A stretch of 64,000 bases of DNA, taken from assembly GCA_964036665.1 (NCBI GenBank), contig OZ038530.1:3348001-3412000 (forward strand). The letters are read 5' to 3'. The notes below the pieces were generated by a model that was given only the letters and a program-made list of their open reading frames with translations, searched no databases and was not told the DNA's origin. The position numbers and the translations under genes are program-made. Source of the DNA: Gordius sp. MW1 (taxonomy: Eukaryota; Nematomorpha; Gordioida; Gordea; Gordiidae). This document shows positions 11,725 to 26,194 of this stretch, one piece after another; the first letter of the stretch is position 1; every line of letters starts with the position of its first letter.

Positions 11725-14700
11725 TACAACAAACTAATCGCAACAATAAAACGTTGTCTTTCAAATGATAGTTCTCGCAGCTTAAAACCTCTTTTCAGAA
11801 GTCAATCGAGGAAAATAGGATTCTCAAATTGGCTTACTTTTATATATTTTTTTATGCTCTTTCACATAGAATCGAAAAAAATAAACATTTTTACCTCAAA
11901 ATTTTTCACATATTTTTCTTTGAACCGTATTCATCCGATGAAAGTTGTCGTTTTCAGACGTGGTTTCTATGATCCCAAGTAAAAATTTATCAGAGTCTAA
12001 AAACTATTACTTTGAAATCATGATCCCATAGAGCAGTTTTCAAAAATTAAGCACTCACGTTGCGATACAACAAACTAATCGCAACAATAAAACGTTTTCT
12101 TTTGTCAAAATGATAGTTCTCGCAGCTTAAAACCTCTTTTCGGAAGTCAATCGAGGATAATAGGATTCTCAAATTGGCTTACTTTTATATATTTTTTCAT
12201 GCTCTTTCACATAGAATCGAAAAAAATAAATATTTTTACCTCAAAATTTTTCACATATTTTTCTTTGAACCGTATTCATCCGATGAAATATGTCGTTTTC
12301 AGACGTGGTTTCCATGATAAAAAGTAAAAATTTATCAGAATCAGAAAACTATTACTTTGAAATCATGATCGCATAGTGCATTTTTGAAAAATTAAGCACT
12401 CACGTTGCGATACAACAAACTAATCGCAACAATAAAACTTTGTCCTTTGTCAAAATGATAGTTCTCGCAGCTTAAAACCTCTTTTCGGAAGTCAATCGAG
12501 GATAATAGGATTCTCAAATTGGCATACTTTTATATATTTTTTCATGCTCTTTCACATAGAATTGAAAAAAATAAATATTTTTACCTCAAAATTTTTTACA
12601 TATTTTTCTTTGAACCGTATTCATCCGATGAAAGTTGTCGTTTTCAGACGTGGTTTCCATGATAAAAAGTAAAAATTTATCAGAATCAGAAAACTATTAC
12701 TTTGAAATCATGATCGCATAGTGCAGTTTTCAAAAATTAAGCTCTCACGTTGCGATACAATAAACTAATCGCAACAATAAAACGTTGTCATTTGTCAAAT
12801 GATAGTTCTTGCAGCTTAAAACCTCTTTTCGAAAGTCAATCGAGGATAATAGGATTCTCAAATTGGCTTACTTTTATATATTTTTTCATGCTCTTTCACA
12901 TAGAATCGAAAAAAATAAATATTTTGACCTCAAAATTTTTCACATATTTTTCTTTGAACCGTATTCATCCGATGAAAGTTGTCGTTTACAGACGTGGTTT
13001 CTATGATCCCAAGTAAAAATTTATCAGAATCAGAAAACTATTACTTTAAAATCATGATCGCATAGTGCAGTTTTCAAAAATTAAGCAGTCACGTTGCGAT
13101 ACAACAAACTAATCGCAACAATAAAACGTTGTCTTTTGTCAAAATGATAGTTCTCCTTCTCACAGCTCAAAACCTCTTTTCGCAAGTAAATCGATGATAA
13201 TAGGATTCTCAAATTGGCTTACTTTTATATATTTTTTCATGCTCTTTCACATAGAATCGAAAAAAATAAATATTTTTACCTCAAAATTTTTCACATATTT
13301 TTCTTTGAACCGTATTCATCCGATGAAAGTTGTCGTTATCAGACGTGGTTTTCATGATAAAAAGTAAAAATTTATCAGAATCAGAAAACTATTACTTTGA
13401 AATCATGATCGCATAGTGCATTTTTGTAAAATTAATCACTCACGTTGCGATACAACAAACTAATCGCAACAATAAAACGTTGTCTTTTGTCAAAATGATA
13501 GTTCTCCTTCTCGCAGCTTAAAACCTCTTTTCGCAAGTAAATCGATGATAATAGGATTCTCAAATTGGCTTACTTTTATATATTTTTTCATGCTCTTTCA
13601 CATAGAATCGAAAAAAATAAATATTTTACCTCGAAAATTTTTCACATATTTTTTTTGAACCGTATTCATCCGAAGAAAGTTGTCGTTTTCAGACGTGGTT
13701 TCCATGATAAAAAGTAAAAATTTATCAGAATCAGAAAACTATTACTTTGAAATCATGATCGCATAGTGCATTTTTGAAAAATTAAGCACTCACGTTGCGA
13801 TACAACAAACTAATCGCAATAAAACGTTGTCTTTTGTCAAAATGATAGTTCTCGCAGCTTAAAACCCCTTTTCGGAAGTCAATCGAGGATAATAGGATTC
13901 TCAAATTGGCCTACTTTTATATATTTTTTCATGCTCTTTCACATAGAATCGAAAAAAATAAATATTTTTACCTCAAAATTTTTCACATATTTTTCTTTGA
14001 ACCGTATTCATCCGATGAAAGTTGCCGTTTTCAGACGTGGTTTCCATGATAAAAAGTAAAAATTTATCAGAATCAGAAAACTATTACTTTGAAATCATGA
14101 TCGCATAGTGCAGTTTTCAAAAATTAAGCACTCACGTTGCGATACAACAAACTAATCGCAACAATAAAACGTTGTCTTTTGTCAAAATGATAGTTCTCGC
14201 AGCTTAAAACCTCTTTTCGGAAGTCAATCGAGGATAATAGGATTCTCAAATTGGCTTACTTTTTTATATTTTTTCATGCTCTTTCACATAGAATTTAAAA
14301 AAATAAATATTTTTACCTCAAAATTTTTCACATATTTTTCTTTGAACCGTATTCATCCGATGAAAGTTTTCGTTTTCAGACGTGGTTTCCATGATAAAAA
14401 GTAAAAATTTATCAGAATCAGAAAACTATTACTTTGAAATCATGATCGCATAGTGCAGTTTTCAAAAATTAAGCACTCACGTTGCGATACAACAAACTAA
14501 TCGCAACAATAAAACGTTGTCTTTTGTCAAAATGATAGTTCTCGCAATTTAAAACCTCTTTTCGGAAGTCAATCGAGGATAATAGGATTTTCAAATTGGC
14601 TTACTTTTATATATTTTTTCATGCTCTTTCACATAGAATCGAAAAAATTAAATATTTTTACCTCAAAATTTTTCACATATTTTTCTTTGAACCGTAGTCA

Positions 14701-15865
14701 TCCGATGACAGTTGTCGTTTTCAGACGTGGTTTCTATGATCCCAATTAAAAATTTATCAGAATCAGAAAACTTTTACTTTGAAATCATGATCGCATAGAG
14801 CAGTTTTCAAAAATTAAGCATTCACGTTGCGATACAACAAACTAATCGCAACAATAAAACGTTGTCTTTAAAATGATAGTTCTCGTAGCTTAAAACCTCT
14901 TTTCAGAAGTCAATCGAGGATAATAGGATTCTCAAATTGGCTTACTTTTATATATTTTTTCATGCTCTTTCACATAGAATCGAAAAAAATAAATATTTTT
15001 ACCTCAAAATTTTTCACATATTTTTCTTTGAACCGTATTCATCCGATGAAAGTTGTCGTTTTCAGACGTGGTTTTTATGATCCCAAGTAAAAATTGGTCA
15101 GAATCTAAAAACTATTACTTTGAAATCTTGATCGCATAGAGCCATTTTCAAAAATTAAGCACTCTTGCGATACAACAAACTAATCGCAACAATAAAACGT
15201 TTTCTTTTGTCAAAATGATAGTTCTCGCAGCTTAAAACCTCTTTTCAGAAGTCAATCGAGGATAATAGGATTCTCAAATTGGCTTACTTTTATATATTTT
15301 TTCATGCTCTTTCACATAGAATCGAAAAAAATAAATATTTTACCTTAAAATTTTTCACATATTTTTCTTTGAACCGTATTCATCCGATGAAAGTTGTCGT
15401 TTTCAGAAGTGGTTTCTATGATCCCAAGTAAAAATTTATCAGAATCTAAAAACTATTACTTTGAAATCATGATCGCATAGAGCCATTTTCAAAAATTAAG
15501 CACTCACGTTGCGATACAACAAACTAATCGCAACAATAAAACGTTGTCTTTTGTCAAAATGATAGTTCTCCTTCTCGCAGCTTAAATCCTCTTTTCGCAT
15601 ATAAATCGATGATAATAGGATTCTCAAATTGGCTTACTTTTATATATTTTTTCATGCTCTTTCACATAGAATCGAAAAAAATAAATATTTTTACCTCAAA
15701 ATTTTTCACATATTTTTCTTTGAACCGTATTCATCCTATGAAATATGTCGTTTTCAGACGTGGTTTCCATGATAAAAAGTAAAAATTTATCAGAATCGGA
15801 AAACTATTACTTTGAAATCATGATCGCATAGTGCAGTTTTCAAAAATTAAGCACTCACGTTGCGC
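11725..15865 (+). repeat. Twelve mixed, relatively diverged monomers
   Basis: Unit types change from one to the next: the 'gtctttcaaatg' short form at 11725, 'actttgtcc' near 12437, 'ccttct' insertion units near 13150, 13500 and 15563, and the 'gtctttaaaatg' form near 14865. Private changes include 'cgaaaattttt' with 'ccgaagaaag' near 13634-13677, 'aaattggtcag' near 15092, and a junction shortened to 'gcactcttgcgat' near 15165. No higher-order period is obvious. Confidence 0.82.
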
Positions 15866-17244
15866 TACAACAAACTAATCGCACCAATAAAACGTTGTCT
15901 TTTGTCAAAATGATAGTTCTCGCAGCTTAAAACCTCTTTTCGGAAGTTAATCGAGGATAATAGGATTCTCAAATTGGCTTACTTTTATATATTTTTTCAT
16001 GCTCTTTCACATAGAATCGAAAAAAATAAATATTTTTACCTCAAAATTTTTTCACATATTTTTCTTTGAACCGTATTCATCCGATGAAAGTTGTCGTTTT
16101 CAGACGTGGTTTCTATGATCCAAGTAAAAATTTATCAGAATCTAAAAACTATTACTTTGAAATCATGATCGCATAGAGCCATCTTCAAAAATTAAGCACT
16201 CACGTTGCGATACAACAAACTAATCGCAACAATAAAACGTTGTCTTTTGTCAAAATGATAGTTCTCGCAGCTTAAAACCTCTTTTCGGAAGTCAATCGAG
16301 GATAATAAGATTCTCAAATTGGCTTACTTTTATATATTTTTTCATGCTCTTTCACATAGAATCAAAAAAAATAAATATTTTTACCTCAAAATTTTTCACA
16401 TATTTTTCTTTGAACCGTATTCATCCGATGAAATATGTCGTTTTCAGACGTGGTTTCCATGATAAAAAGTAAAAATTTATCAGAATCAGAAAACTATTAC
16501 TTTGAAATCATGATCGCATAGTGCAGTTTTCAAAAATTAAGCACTCACGTTGCGCTACAACAAACTAATCGCACCAATAAAACGTTGTCTTTTGTCAAAA
16601 TGATAGTTCTCGCAGCTTAAAACCTCTTTTCGGAAGTTAATCGAGGATAATAGGATTCTCAAATTGGCTTACTTTTATATATTTTTTCATGCTCTTTCAC
16701 ATAGAATCGAAAAAAATAAATATTTTTACCTCAAAATTTTTCACATATTTTTCTTTGAATTGTATTCATCCGATGAAAGTTGTCGTTTTCAGACGTGGTT
16801 TCTATGATCCAAGTAAAAATTTATCAGAATCTAAAAACTATTACTTTGAAATCATGATCGCATAGAGCCATCTTCAAAAATTAAGCACTCACGTTGCGAT
16901 ACAACAAACTAATCGCAACAATAAAACGTTGTCTTTTGTCAAAATGATAGTTCTCGCAGCTTAAAACCTCTTTTCGGAAGTCAATCGAGGATAATAAGAT
17001 TCTCAAATTGGCTTACTTTTATATATTTTTTCATGCTCTTTCACATAGAATCAAAAAAAATAAATATTTTTACCTCAAAATTTTTCACATATTTTTCTTT
17101 GAACCGTATTCATCCGATGAAATATGTCGTTTTCAGACGTGGTTTCCATGATAAAAAGTAAAAATTTATCAGAATCAGAAAACTATTACTTTGAAATCAT
17201 GATCGCATAGTGCATTTTTGAAAAATTAAGCACTCACGTTGCGA
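15866..17244 (+). repeat. Dimer repeated twice (690 and 689 bp)
   Basis: 15866-16555 and 16556-17244 match almost base for base. Both begin with the arm-breaking variant gcgctacaac plus tcgcaccaat, carry 'gatccaagt' and 'gagccatctt' in the first monomer, and 'aataagattc', 'gaatcaaaaaaaat' and 'gaaatatgtcg' in the second. The second copy has 'gaattgtattc' for 'gaaccgtattc' near 16758. Confidence 0.92.
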
Positions 17245-18622
17245 TACAACAAACTAATCGCAACAATAAAACTTTGTCTTTTGTCAAAATGATAGTTCTC
17301 GCAGCTTAAAACCTCTTTTCGGAAGTCAATCGAGGATAATAGGATTCTCAAATTGGCATACTTTTATATATTTTTTCATGCTCTTTCACATAGAATCGAA
17401 AAAAATAAATATTTTTACCTCAAAATTTTTCACATATTTTTCTTTGAACCGTATTCATCCGATGAAAGTTGTCGTTTTCAGACGTGGTTTCTATGATCCC
17501 AAGTAAAAATTTATCAGAATCAGAAAACTATTACTTTGAAATCATGATCGCATAGTGCAGTTTTCAAAAATTAAGCTCTCACGTTGCGATACAACAAACT
17601 AATCGCAACAATAAAACGTTGTCTTTTGTCAAAATGATAGTTCTTGCAGCTTAAAACCTCTTTTCGAAAGTCAATCGAGGATAATAGGATTCTCAAATTG
17701 GCTTACTTTTATATATTTTTTCATGCTCTTTCACATAGAATCGAAAAAAATAAATATTTTTACCTCAAAATTTTTCACATATTTTCTTTGAACCGTATTC
17801 ATCCGATGAAAGTTGTCGTTTTCAGACGTGGTTTCTATGATCCAAGTAAAAATTTATCAGAATCTAAAAACTATTACTTTGAAATCATGATCGCATAGAG
17901 CCATTTTCAAAAATTAAGCACTCACGTTGCGATACAACAAACTAATCGCAACAATAAAACGTTGTCTTTTGTCAAAATGATAGTTTTCGCAGCTTAAAAC
18001 CTCTTTTCGGAAGTCAATCGAGGATAATAAGATTCTCAAATTGGCTTACTTTTATATATTTTTTTATGCTCTTTCACATAGAATCGAAAAAAATAAATAT
18101 TTTTACCTCAAAATTTTTCACATATTTTTCTTTGAACCGTATTCATCCGATGAAATATGTCGTTTTCAGACGTGGTTTCCATGATAAAAAGTAAAAATTT
18201 ATCAGAATCAGAAAACTATTACTTTGAAATCATGATCGCATAGGGCATTTTTGAAAAATTAAGCACTCACGTTGCGATACAACAAACTAATCGCAACAAT
18301 AAAACTTTGTCTTTTGTCAAAATGATAGTTCTCGCAGCTTAAAACCTCTTTTCAGAAGTCAATCGAGGATAATAGGATTCTCAAATTGGCATAATTTTAT
18401 ATATTTTTTCATGCTCTTTCACATAGAATCGAAAAAAATAAATATTTTTACCTCAAAATTTTTCACATATTTTTCTTTGAACCGTATTCATCCGATGAAA
18501 GTTGTCGTTTTCAGACGTGGTTTCTATGATCCCAAGTAAAAATTTATCAGAATCAGAAAACTATTACTTTGAAATCATGATCGCATAGTGCAGTTTTCAA
18601 AAATTAAGCTCTCACGTTGCGA
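16900..18622 (+). repeat. Five-monomer segment, copy 1 (partner at 20683-22405)
   Basis: The run of types ('aataagattc' unit; 'actttgtc' with 'ggcatac'; 'gttcttgcagc'; 'gatagttttcgc' with 'agggcattttt'; 'actttgtc' with 'ttcagaag') recurs 3783 bp downstream. Both copies have the 1-bp-shorter 'catattttctttg' in the third unit. The partner has 'ccgaagaaag' where this copy has 'ccgatgaaag', and differs at its first junction and its last tail. Confidence 0.85.
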
Positions 18623-21600
18623 TACAACAAACTAATCGCAACAATAAAACGTTGTCTTTTGTCAAAATGATAGCTCTTGCAGCTTAAAACCTCTTTCCGA
18701 AAGTCAATCAAGGATATAGGATTCTTAAATTGGCTTACTTTTATATATTTTTTCATGCTCTTTCACATAGAATCGAAAAAAATAAATATTTTGACCTCAA
18801 AATTTTTCACATATTTTTCTTTGGACCGTAGTCATCCGATGAAAGTTGTCGTTTTCAGACGTGGTTTCTATGATCCCAAATAAAAATTTATCAGAATCAG
18901 AAAACTTTTACTTTGAAATCATGATCGCATAGAGCAGTTTTCAAAAATTAAGCACTCACGTTGCGATACAACAAACTAATCGCAACAATAAAACGTTTTC
19001 TTTTGTCAAAATGATAGTTCTCGCAGCTTAAAACCTCTTTTCGGAAGTCAATCGAGGATAATAGGATTCTCAAATTGGCTTACTTTTATATATTTTTTCA
19101 TGCTCTTTCACATAGAATCGAAAAAAATAAATATTTTTACCTCAAAATTTTTCACATATTTTTCTTTGAACCGTATTCATCCGATGAAATATGTCGTTTT
19201 CAGACGTGGTTTCCATGATAAAAAGTAAAAATTTATCAGAATCAGAAAACTATTACTTTGAAATCATGATCGCATAGTGCATTTTTGAAAAATTAAGCAC
19301 TCACGTTGCGATACAACAAACTAATCGCAACAATAAAACTTTGTCTTTTGTCAAAATGATAGTTCTTGCAGCTTAAAACCTCTTTTCGGAAGTCAATCGA
19401 AATAGGATTCTCAAATTGGCATACTTTTATATATTTTTTTATGCTCTTTCACATAGAATCGAAAAAAAAAACATTTTTACCTCAAAATTTTTCACATATT
19501 TTTCTTTGAACCGTATTCATCCGATGAAAGTTGTCGTTTTCAGACGTGGTTTCTATGATCCCAAGTAAAAATTTATCAGAATCAGAAAACTATTACTTTG
19601 AAATCATGATCGCATAGTGCAGTTTTCAAAAATTAAGCTCTCACGTTGCGATACAACAAACTAATCGCAACAATAAAAGGTTGTCTTTTGTCAAAATGAT
19701 AGTTCTTGCAGCTTAAAACCTCTTTTCGAAAGTCAATCGAGGATAATAGGATTCTCAAATTGGCTTACTTTTATATATTTTTTTATGCTCTTTCACATAG
19801 AATCGAAAAAAATAAATATTTTGACCTCAAAATTTTTCACATAATTTTCTTTGAACCGTAGTCATCCGATGAAAGTTGGCGTTTTCAGACGTGGTTTCTA
19901 TGATCCCAAATAAAAATTTATCAGAATCAGAAAACTTTTACTTTAAAATCAAGATCGCATAGAGCAGTTTTCAAAAATTAAGCATTCACGTTGCGATACA
20001 ACAAACTAATCGCAACAATAAAACGTTGTCTTTAAAATGATAGTTCTCGCAGCTTAAAACCTCTTTTCAGAAGTCAATCGAGGAAAATAGGATTATCAAA
20101 TTGGCTTACTTTTATATATTTTTTCATGCTCTTTCACATAGAATCGAAAAAAATAAACATTTTTACCTCAAAATTTTTCACATATTTTTCTTTGAACCGT
20201 ATTCATCCGATGAAAGTTGTCGTTTTCAGACGTGGTTTCTATGATCCCAAGTAAAAATTTATCAGAGTCTAAAAACTATTACTTTGAAATCATAATCGCA
20301 TAGAGCAGTTTTCAAAAATTAAGCACTCACGTTGCGATACAACAAACTAATCGCAACAATAAAACGTTTTCTTTTGTCAAAATGATAGTTCTCGCAGCTT
20401 AAAACCTCTTTTCGGAAGTCAATCGAGGATAATAGGATTCTCAAATTGGCTTACTTTTATATATTTTTTCATGCTCTTTCACATAGAATCGAAAAAAATA
20501 AATATTTTTACCTCAAAATTTTTCACATATTTTTCTTTGAACCGTATTCATCCGATGAAATATGTCGTTTTCAGACGTGGTTTCCATGATAAAAAGTAAA
20601 AATTTATCAGAATCAGAAAACTATTACTTTGAAATCATGATCGCATAGTGCAGTTTTCAAAAATTAAGCACTCACGTTGCGCTACAACAAACTAATCGCA
20701 CCAATAAAACGTTGTCTTTTGTCAAAATGATAGTTCTCGCAGCTTAAAACCTCTTTTCGGAAGTCAATCGAGGATAATAAGATTCTCAAATTGGCTTACT
20801 TTTATATATTTTTTCATGCTCTTTCACATAGAATCAAAAAAAATAAATATTTTTACCTCAAAATTTTTCACATATTTTTCTTTGAACCGTATTCATCCGA
20901 TGAAATATGTCGTTTTCAGACGTGGTTTCCATGATAAAAAGTAAAAATTTATCAGAATCAGAAAACTATTACTTTGAAATCATGATCGCATAGTGCATTT
21001 TTGAAAAATTAAGCACTCACGTTGCGATACAACAAACTAATCGCAACAATAAAACTTTGTCTTTTGTCAAAATGATAGTTCTCGCAGCTTAAAACCTCTT
21101 TTCGGAAGTCAATCGAGGATAATAGGATTCTCAAATTGGCATACTTTTATATATTTTTTCATGCTCTTTCACATAGAATCGAAAAAAATAAATATTTTTA
21201 CCTCAAAATTTTTCACATATTTTTCTTTGAACCGTATTCATCCGATGAAAGTTGTCGTTTTCAGACGTGGTTTCTATGATCCCAAGTAAAAATTTATCAG
21301 AATCAGAAAACTATTACTTTGAAATCATGATCGCATAGTGCAGTTTTCAAAAATTAAGCTCTCACGTTGCGATACAACAAACTAATCGCAACAATAAAAC
21401 GTTGTCTTTTGTCAAAATGATAGTTCTTGCAGCTTAAAACCTCTTTTCGAAAGTCAATCGAGGATAATAGGATTCTCAAATTGGCTTACTTTTATATATT
21501 TTTTCATGCTCTTTCACATAGAATCGAAAAAAATAAATATTTTTACCTCAAAATTTTTCACATATTTTCTTTGAACCGTATTCATCCGAAGAAAGTTGTC

Positions 21601-23440
21601 GTTTTCAGACGTGGTTTCTATGATCCAAGTAAAAATTTATCAGAATCTAAAAACTATTACTTTGAAATCATGATCGCATAGAGCCATTTTCAAAAATTAA
21701 GCACTCACGTTGCGATACAACAAACTAATCGCAACAATAAAACGTTGTCTTTTGTCAAAATGATAGTTTTCGCAGCTTAAAACCTCTTTTCGGAAGTCAA
21801 TCGAGAATAATAAGATTCTCAAATTGGCTTACTTTTATATATTTTTTCATGCTCTTTCACATAGAATCGAAAAAAATAAATATTTTTACCTCAAAATTTT
21901 TCGCATATTTTTCTTTGAACCTTATTCATCCGATGAAATATGTCGTTTTCAGACGTGGTTTCCATGATTAAAAGTAAAAATTTATCAGAATCAGAAAACT
22001 ATTACTTTGAAATCATGATCGCATAGGGCATTTTTGAAAAATTAAGCACTCACGTTGCGATACAACAAACTAATCGCAACAATAAAACTTTGTCTTTTGT
22101 CAAAATGATAGTTCTCGCAGCTTAAAACCTCTTTTCAGAAGTCAATCGAGGATAATAGGATTCTCAAATTGGCATACTTTTATATATTTTTTCATGCTCT
22201 TTCACATAGAATCGAAAAAAATAAATATTTTTACCTCAAAATTTTTCACATATTTTTCTTTGAACCGTATTCATCCGATGAAAGTTGTCGTTTTCAGACG
22301 TGGTTTCTATGATCCCAAGTAAAAATTTATCAGAATCAGAAAACTATTACTTTGAAATCATGATCGCATAGAGCCATTTTCAAAAATTAAGCACTCACGT
22401 TGCGATACAACAAACTAATCGCAACAATAAAACGTTGTCTTTTGTCAAAATGATAGTTCTCGCAGCTTAAAACCTCTTTTCGGAAGTCAATCGAGGATAA
22501 TAGGATTCTCAAATTGGCTTACTTTTATATATTTTTTCATACTCTTTCACATAGAATCGAAAAAAATAAATATTTTTACCTCAAAATTTTTCACATATTT
22601 TTCTTTGAACCGTATTCATCCGATGAAATATGTCGTTTTCAGACGTGGTTTCCATGATAAAAAGTAAAAATTTATCAGAATCAGAAAAATATTACTTTGA
22701 AATCATGATCGCATAGTGCAGTTTTCAAAAATTAAGCACTCACGTTGCGATACAACAAACTAATCGCAACAATAAAACGTTGTCTTTTGTCAAAATGATA
22801 GTTCTCGCAGCTTAAAACCTCTTTTCGGAAGTCAATCGAGGATAATAGGATTCTCAAATTGGCTTACTTTTATATATTTTTTCATGCTCTTTCACATAGA
22901 ATCAAAAAAAATAAATATTTTTACCTCAAAATTTTTCACATATTTTTCTTTGAACCGTATTCATCCGATGAAATATGTCGTTTTCAGACGTGGTTTCCAT
23001 GATAAAAAGTAAAAATTTATCAGAATCAGAAAACTATTACTTTGAAATCATGATCGCATAGTGCATTTTTGAAAAATTAAGCACTCACGTTGCGATACAA
23101 CAAACTAATCGCAACAATAAAACGTTGTCTTTTGTCAAAATGATAGTTCTCGCAGCTTAAAACCTCTTTTCGGAAGTCAATCGAGGATAATAAGATTCTC
23201 AAATTGGCTTACTTTTATATATTTTTTCATGCTCTTTCACATAGAATCAAAAAAAATAAATATTTTTACCTCAAAATTTTTCACATATTTTTCTTTGAAC
23301 CGTATTCATCCGATGAAATATGTCGTTTTCAGACGTGGTTTCCATGATAAAAAGTAAAAATTTATCAGAATCAGAAAACTATTACTTTGAAATCATGATC
23401 GCATAGTGCATTTTTGAAAAATTAAGCACTCACGTTGCGA
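18450..23440 (+). repeat. ~5-kb segment, copy 1 of duplication I (partner at 30847-35840)
   Basis: Fourteen to fifteen monomers recur in the same order 12,397-12,401 bp downstream, with shared rare marks: 'gatagctcttgc' with 'ggatataggattctt', 'aaaaggttgtc', 'cataattttc' with 'gttggcg', gcgct/cgcacc, 'ccgaagaaag', 'ttcatactc' and 'cagaaaaatatt'. The offset changes only at indels: 4 bp missing here near 19401 and 1 bp missing in the partner near 32495. I noticed only a few substitutions (near 18872, 19580, 19951, 20291 and the partner's 34276). Homology stops near 18450 and 23440. Confidence 0.93.
20683..22405 (+). repeat. Five-monomer segment, copy 2 (partner at 16900-18622)
   Basis: It holds the same five-unit order as 16900-18622. 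This copy has 'ccgaagaaag' (near 21586), 'tcgagaataataag' (near 21802), 'ttcgcatatt' and 'gaaccttattc' (near 21900-21922) and 'gattaaaag', marks that later recur in the pentamer block at 38253-45146. It lies inside duplication I. Confidence 0.85.
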
Positions 23441-26194
23441 TACAACAAATAATCGCAACAATAAAACTTTGTCTTTTGTCAAAATGATAGTTCTCGCAGC
23501 TTAAAACCTCTTTTCGGAAGTCAATCGAGGATAATAGGATTCTCAAATTGGCATACTTTTATATATTTTTTCATGCTCTTTCACATAGAATCGAAAAAAA
23601 TAAATATTTTTACCTCAAAATTTTTCACATATTTTTCTTTGAACCGTATTCATCCCATGAAAGTTGTCGTTTTCAGACGTGGTTTCTATGATCCAAGTAA
23701 AAATTTATCAGAATCTAAAAACTATTACTTTGAAATCATGATCGCATAGAGCCATTTTCAAAAATTAAGCACTCACGTTGCGATACAACAAACTAATCGC
23801 AACATTAAAACGTTGTCTTTTGTCAAAATGATAGTTCTCGCAGCTTAAAACCTCTTTTCGGAAGTCAATCGAGGATAATAAGATTCTCAAATTGGCTTAC
23901 TTTTATATATTTTTTCATGCTCTTTCACATAGAATCAAAAAAAAATAAATATTTTTACCTCAAAATTTTTCACATATTTTTCTTTGAACCGTATTCATCC
24001 GATGAAATATGTCGTTTTCAGACGTGGTTTCCATGATAAAAAGTAAAAATTTATCAGAATCAGAAAACTATTACTTTGAAATCATGATCGCATAGTGCAT
24101 TTTTGAAAAATTAAGCACTCACGTTGCGATACAACAAATAATCGCAACAATAAAACTTTGTCTTTTGTCAAAATGATAGTTCTCGCAGCTTAAAACCTAT
24201 TTCGGAAGTCAATCGAGGATAATAGGATTCTCAAATTGGCTTACTTTTATATATTTTTTCATGCTCTTTCACATAGAATCGAAAAAAATAAATATTTTGA
24301 CCTCAAAATTTTTCACATATTTTTCTTTGAACCGTAGTCATCCGATGAAAGTTGTCGTTTTCAGACGTGGTTTCTATGATCCCAAATAAAAATTTATCAG
24401 AATCAGAAAACTTTTACTTTGAAATCATGATCGCATAGAGCAGTTTTCAAAAATTAAGCACTCACGTTGCGATACAACAAACTAATCGCAACAATAAAAC
24501 GTTTTCTTTTGTCAAAATGATAGTTCTCGCAGCTTAAAACCTCTTTTCGGAAGTCAATCGAGGATAATAGGATTCTCAAATTGGCTTACTTTTATATATT
24601 TTTTCATGCTCTTTCACATAGAATCGAAAAAAATAAATATTTTTACCTCAAAATTTTTCACATATTTTTCTTTGAACCGTATTCATCCGATGAAAGTTGT
24701 CGTTTTCAGACGTGGTTTCTATGATCCCAAGTAAAAATTTATCAGAATCAGAAAACTATTACTTTGAAATCATGATCGCATAGTGCAGTTTTCAAAAATT
24801 AAGCTCTCACGTTGCGATACAACAAACTAATCGCAACAATAAAACGTTGTCTTTTGTCAAAATGATAGTTCTTGCAGCTTAAAACCTCTTTTCGAAAGTC
24901 AATCGAGGATAATAGGATTCTCAAATTGGCTTACTTTTATATATTTTTTCATGCTCTTTCACATAGAATCGAAAAAAATAAATATTTTGACCTCAAAATT
25001 TTTCACATATTTTTCTTTGAACCGTAGTCATCCGATGAAAGTTGTCGTTTTCAGACGTGGTTTCTATGATCCCAAATAAAAATTTATCAGAATCAGAAAA
25101 CTTTTACTTTGAAATCATGATCGCATAGAGCAGTTTTCAAAAATTAAGCACTCACGTTGCGATACAACAAACTAATCGCAACAATAAAACGTTTTCTTTT
25201 GTCAAAATGATAGTTCTCGCAGCTTAAAACCTCTTTTCGGAAGTCAATCGAGGATAATAGGATTCTCAAATTGGCTTACTTTTATATATTTTTTCATGCT
25301 CTTTCACATAGAATCGAAAAAAATAAATATTTTTACCTCTAAATTTTTTACATATTTTTCTTTGAACCGTATTCATCCGATGAAAGTTGTCGTTTTCAGA
25401 CGTGGTTTCTATGATCCAAGTAAAAATTTATCAGAATCTAAAAACTATTACTTTGAAATCATGATCGCATAGAGCCATTTTCAAAAATTAAGCACTCACG
25501 TTGCGATACAACAAACTAGTCGCAACAATAAAACGTTGTCTTTTGTCAAAATGATAGTTCTCGCAGCTTAAAACCTCTTTTCGGAAGTCAATCGAGGATA
25601 ATAAGATTCTCAAATTGGCTTACTTTTATATATTTTTTCATGCTCTTTCACATAGAATCAAAAAAAATAAATATTTTTACCTCAAAATTTTTCACATATT
25701 TTTCTTTGAACCGTATTCATCCGATGAAATATGTCGTTTTCAGACGTGGTTTCCATGATAAAAAGTAAAAATTTATCAGAATCAGAAAACTATTACTTTG
25801 AAATCATGATCGCATAGTGCATTTTTGAAAAATTAAGCACTCACGTTGCGATACAACAAATAATCGCAACAATAAAACTTTGTCTTTTGTCAAAATGATA
25901 GTTCTCGCAGCTTAAAACCTCTTTTCGGAAGTCAATCGAGGATAATAGGATTCTCAAATTGGCATACTTTTATATATTTTTTCATGCTCTTTCACATAGA
26001 ATCGAAAAAAATAAATTTTTTTACCTCAAAATTTTTCACATATTTTTCTTTGAACCGTATTCATCCGATGAAAGTTGTCGTTTTCAGACGTGGTTTCTAT
26101 GATCCAAGTAAAAATTTATCAGAATCTAAAAACTATTACTTTGAAATCATGATCGCATAGAGCCATTTTCAAAAATTAAGCACTCACGTTGCGA
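23441..26194 (+). repeat. Eight mixed monomers of the homogenised types
   Basis: It contains 'actttgtc/ggcatac' units, 'aataagattc' units and A/B-like pairs (24473-25500). A three-monomer part, 23784-24817, reappears at 55143-56175. Private changes are few ('catcccatg' near 23651, 'actagtcgc' near 25514, 'ataaatttttttacc' near 26012). Confidence 0.85.
23784..24817 (+). repeat. Three-monomer segment shared with 55143-56175
   Basis: Both places have, in order, an 'aataagattc/gaatcaaaaaa' unit, a unit with both the spacer deletion 'acaaataatcgc' and the rare 'aaaacctatttcgg', and a 'cgttttc/ggcttac' unit. The two lie 31.4 kb apart. Confidence 0.8.

Noticed and set aside
3848-13016. Recurrent plus-strand open frames of 65-88 codons, such as those starting at 3848, 4532, 7632, 8659, 9002, 11719 and 12750.
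   Set aside because: They are the same satellite stretch read again in each monomer. Start and stop positions shift with single variants, overlapping frames are open too, and no signal of coding selection, promoter or splice pattern is visible. 345 is divisible by 3, but stops in every unit prevent read-through.
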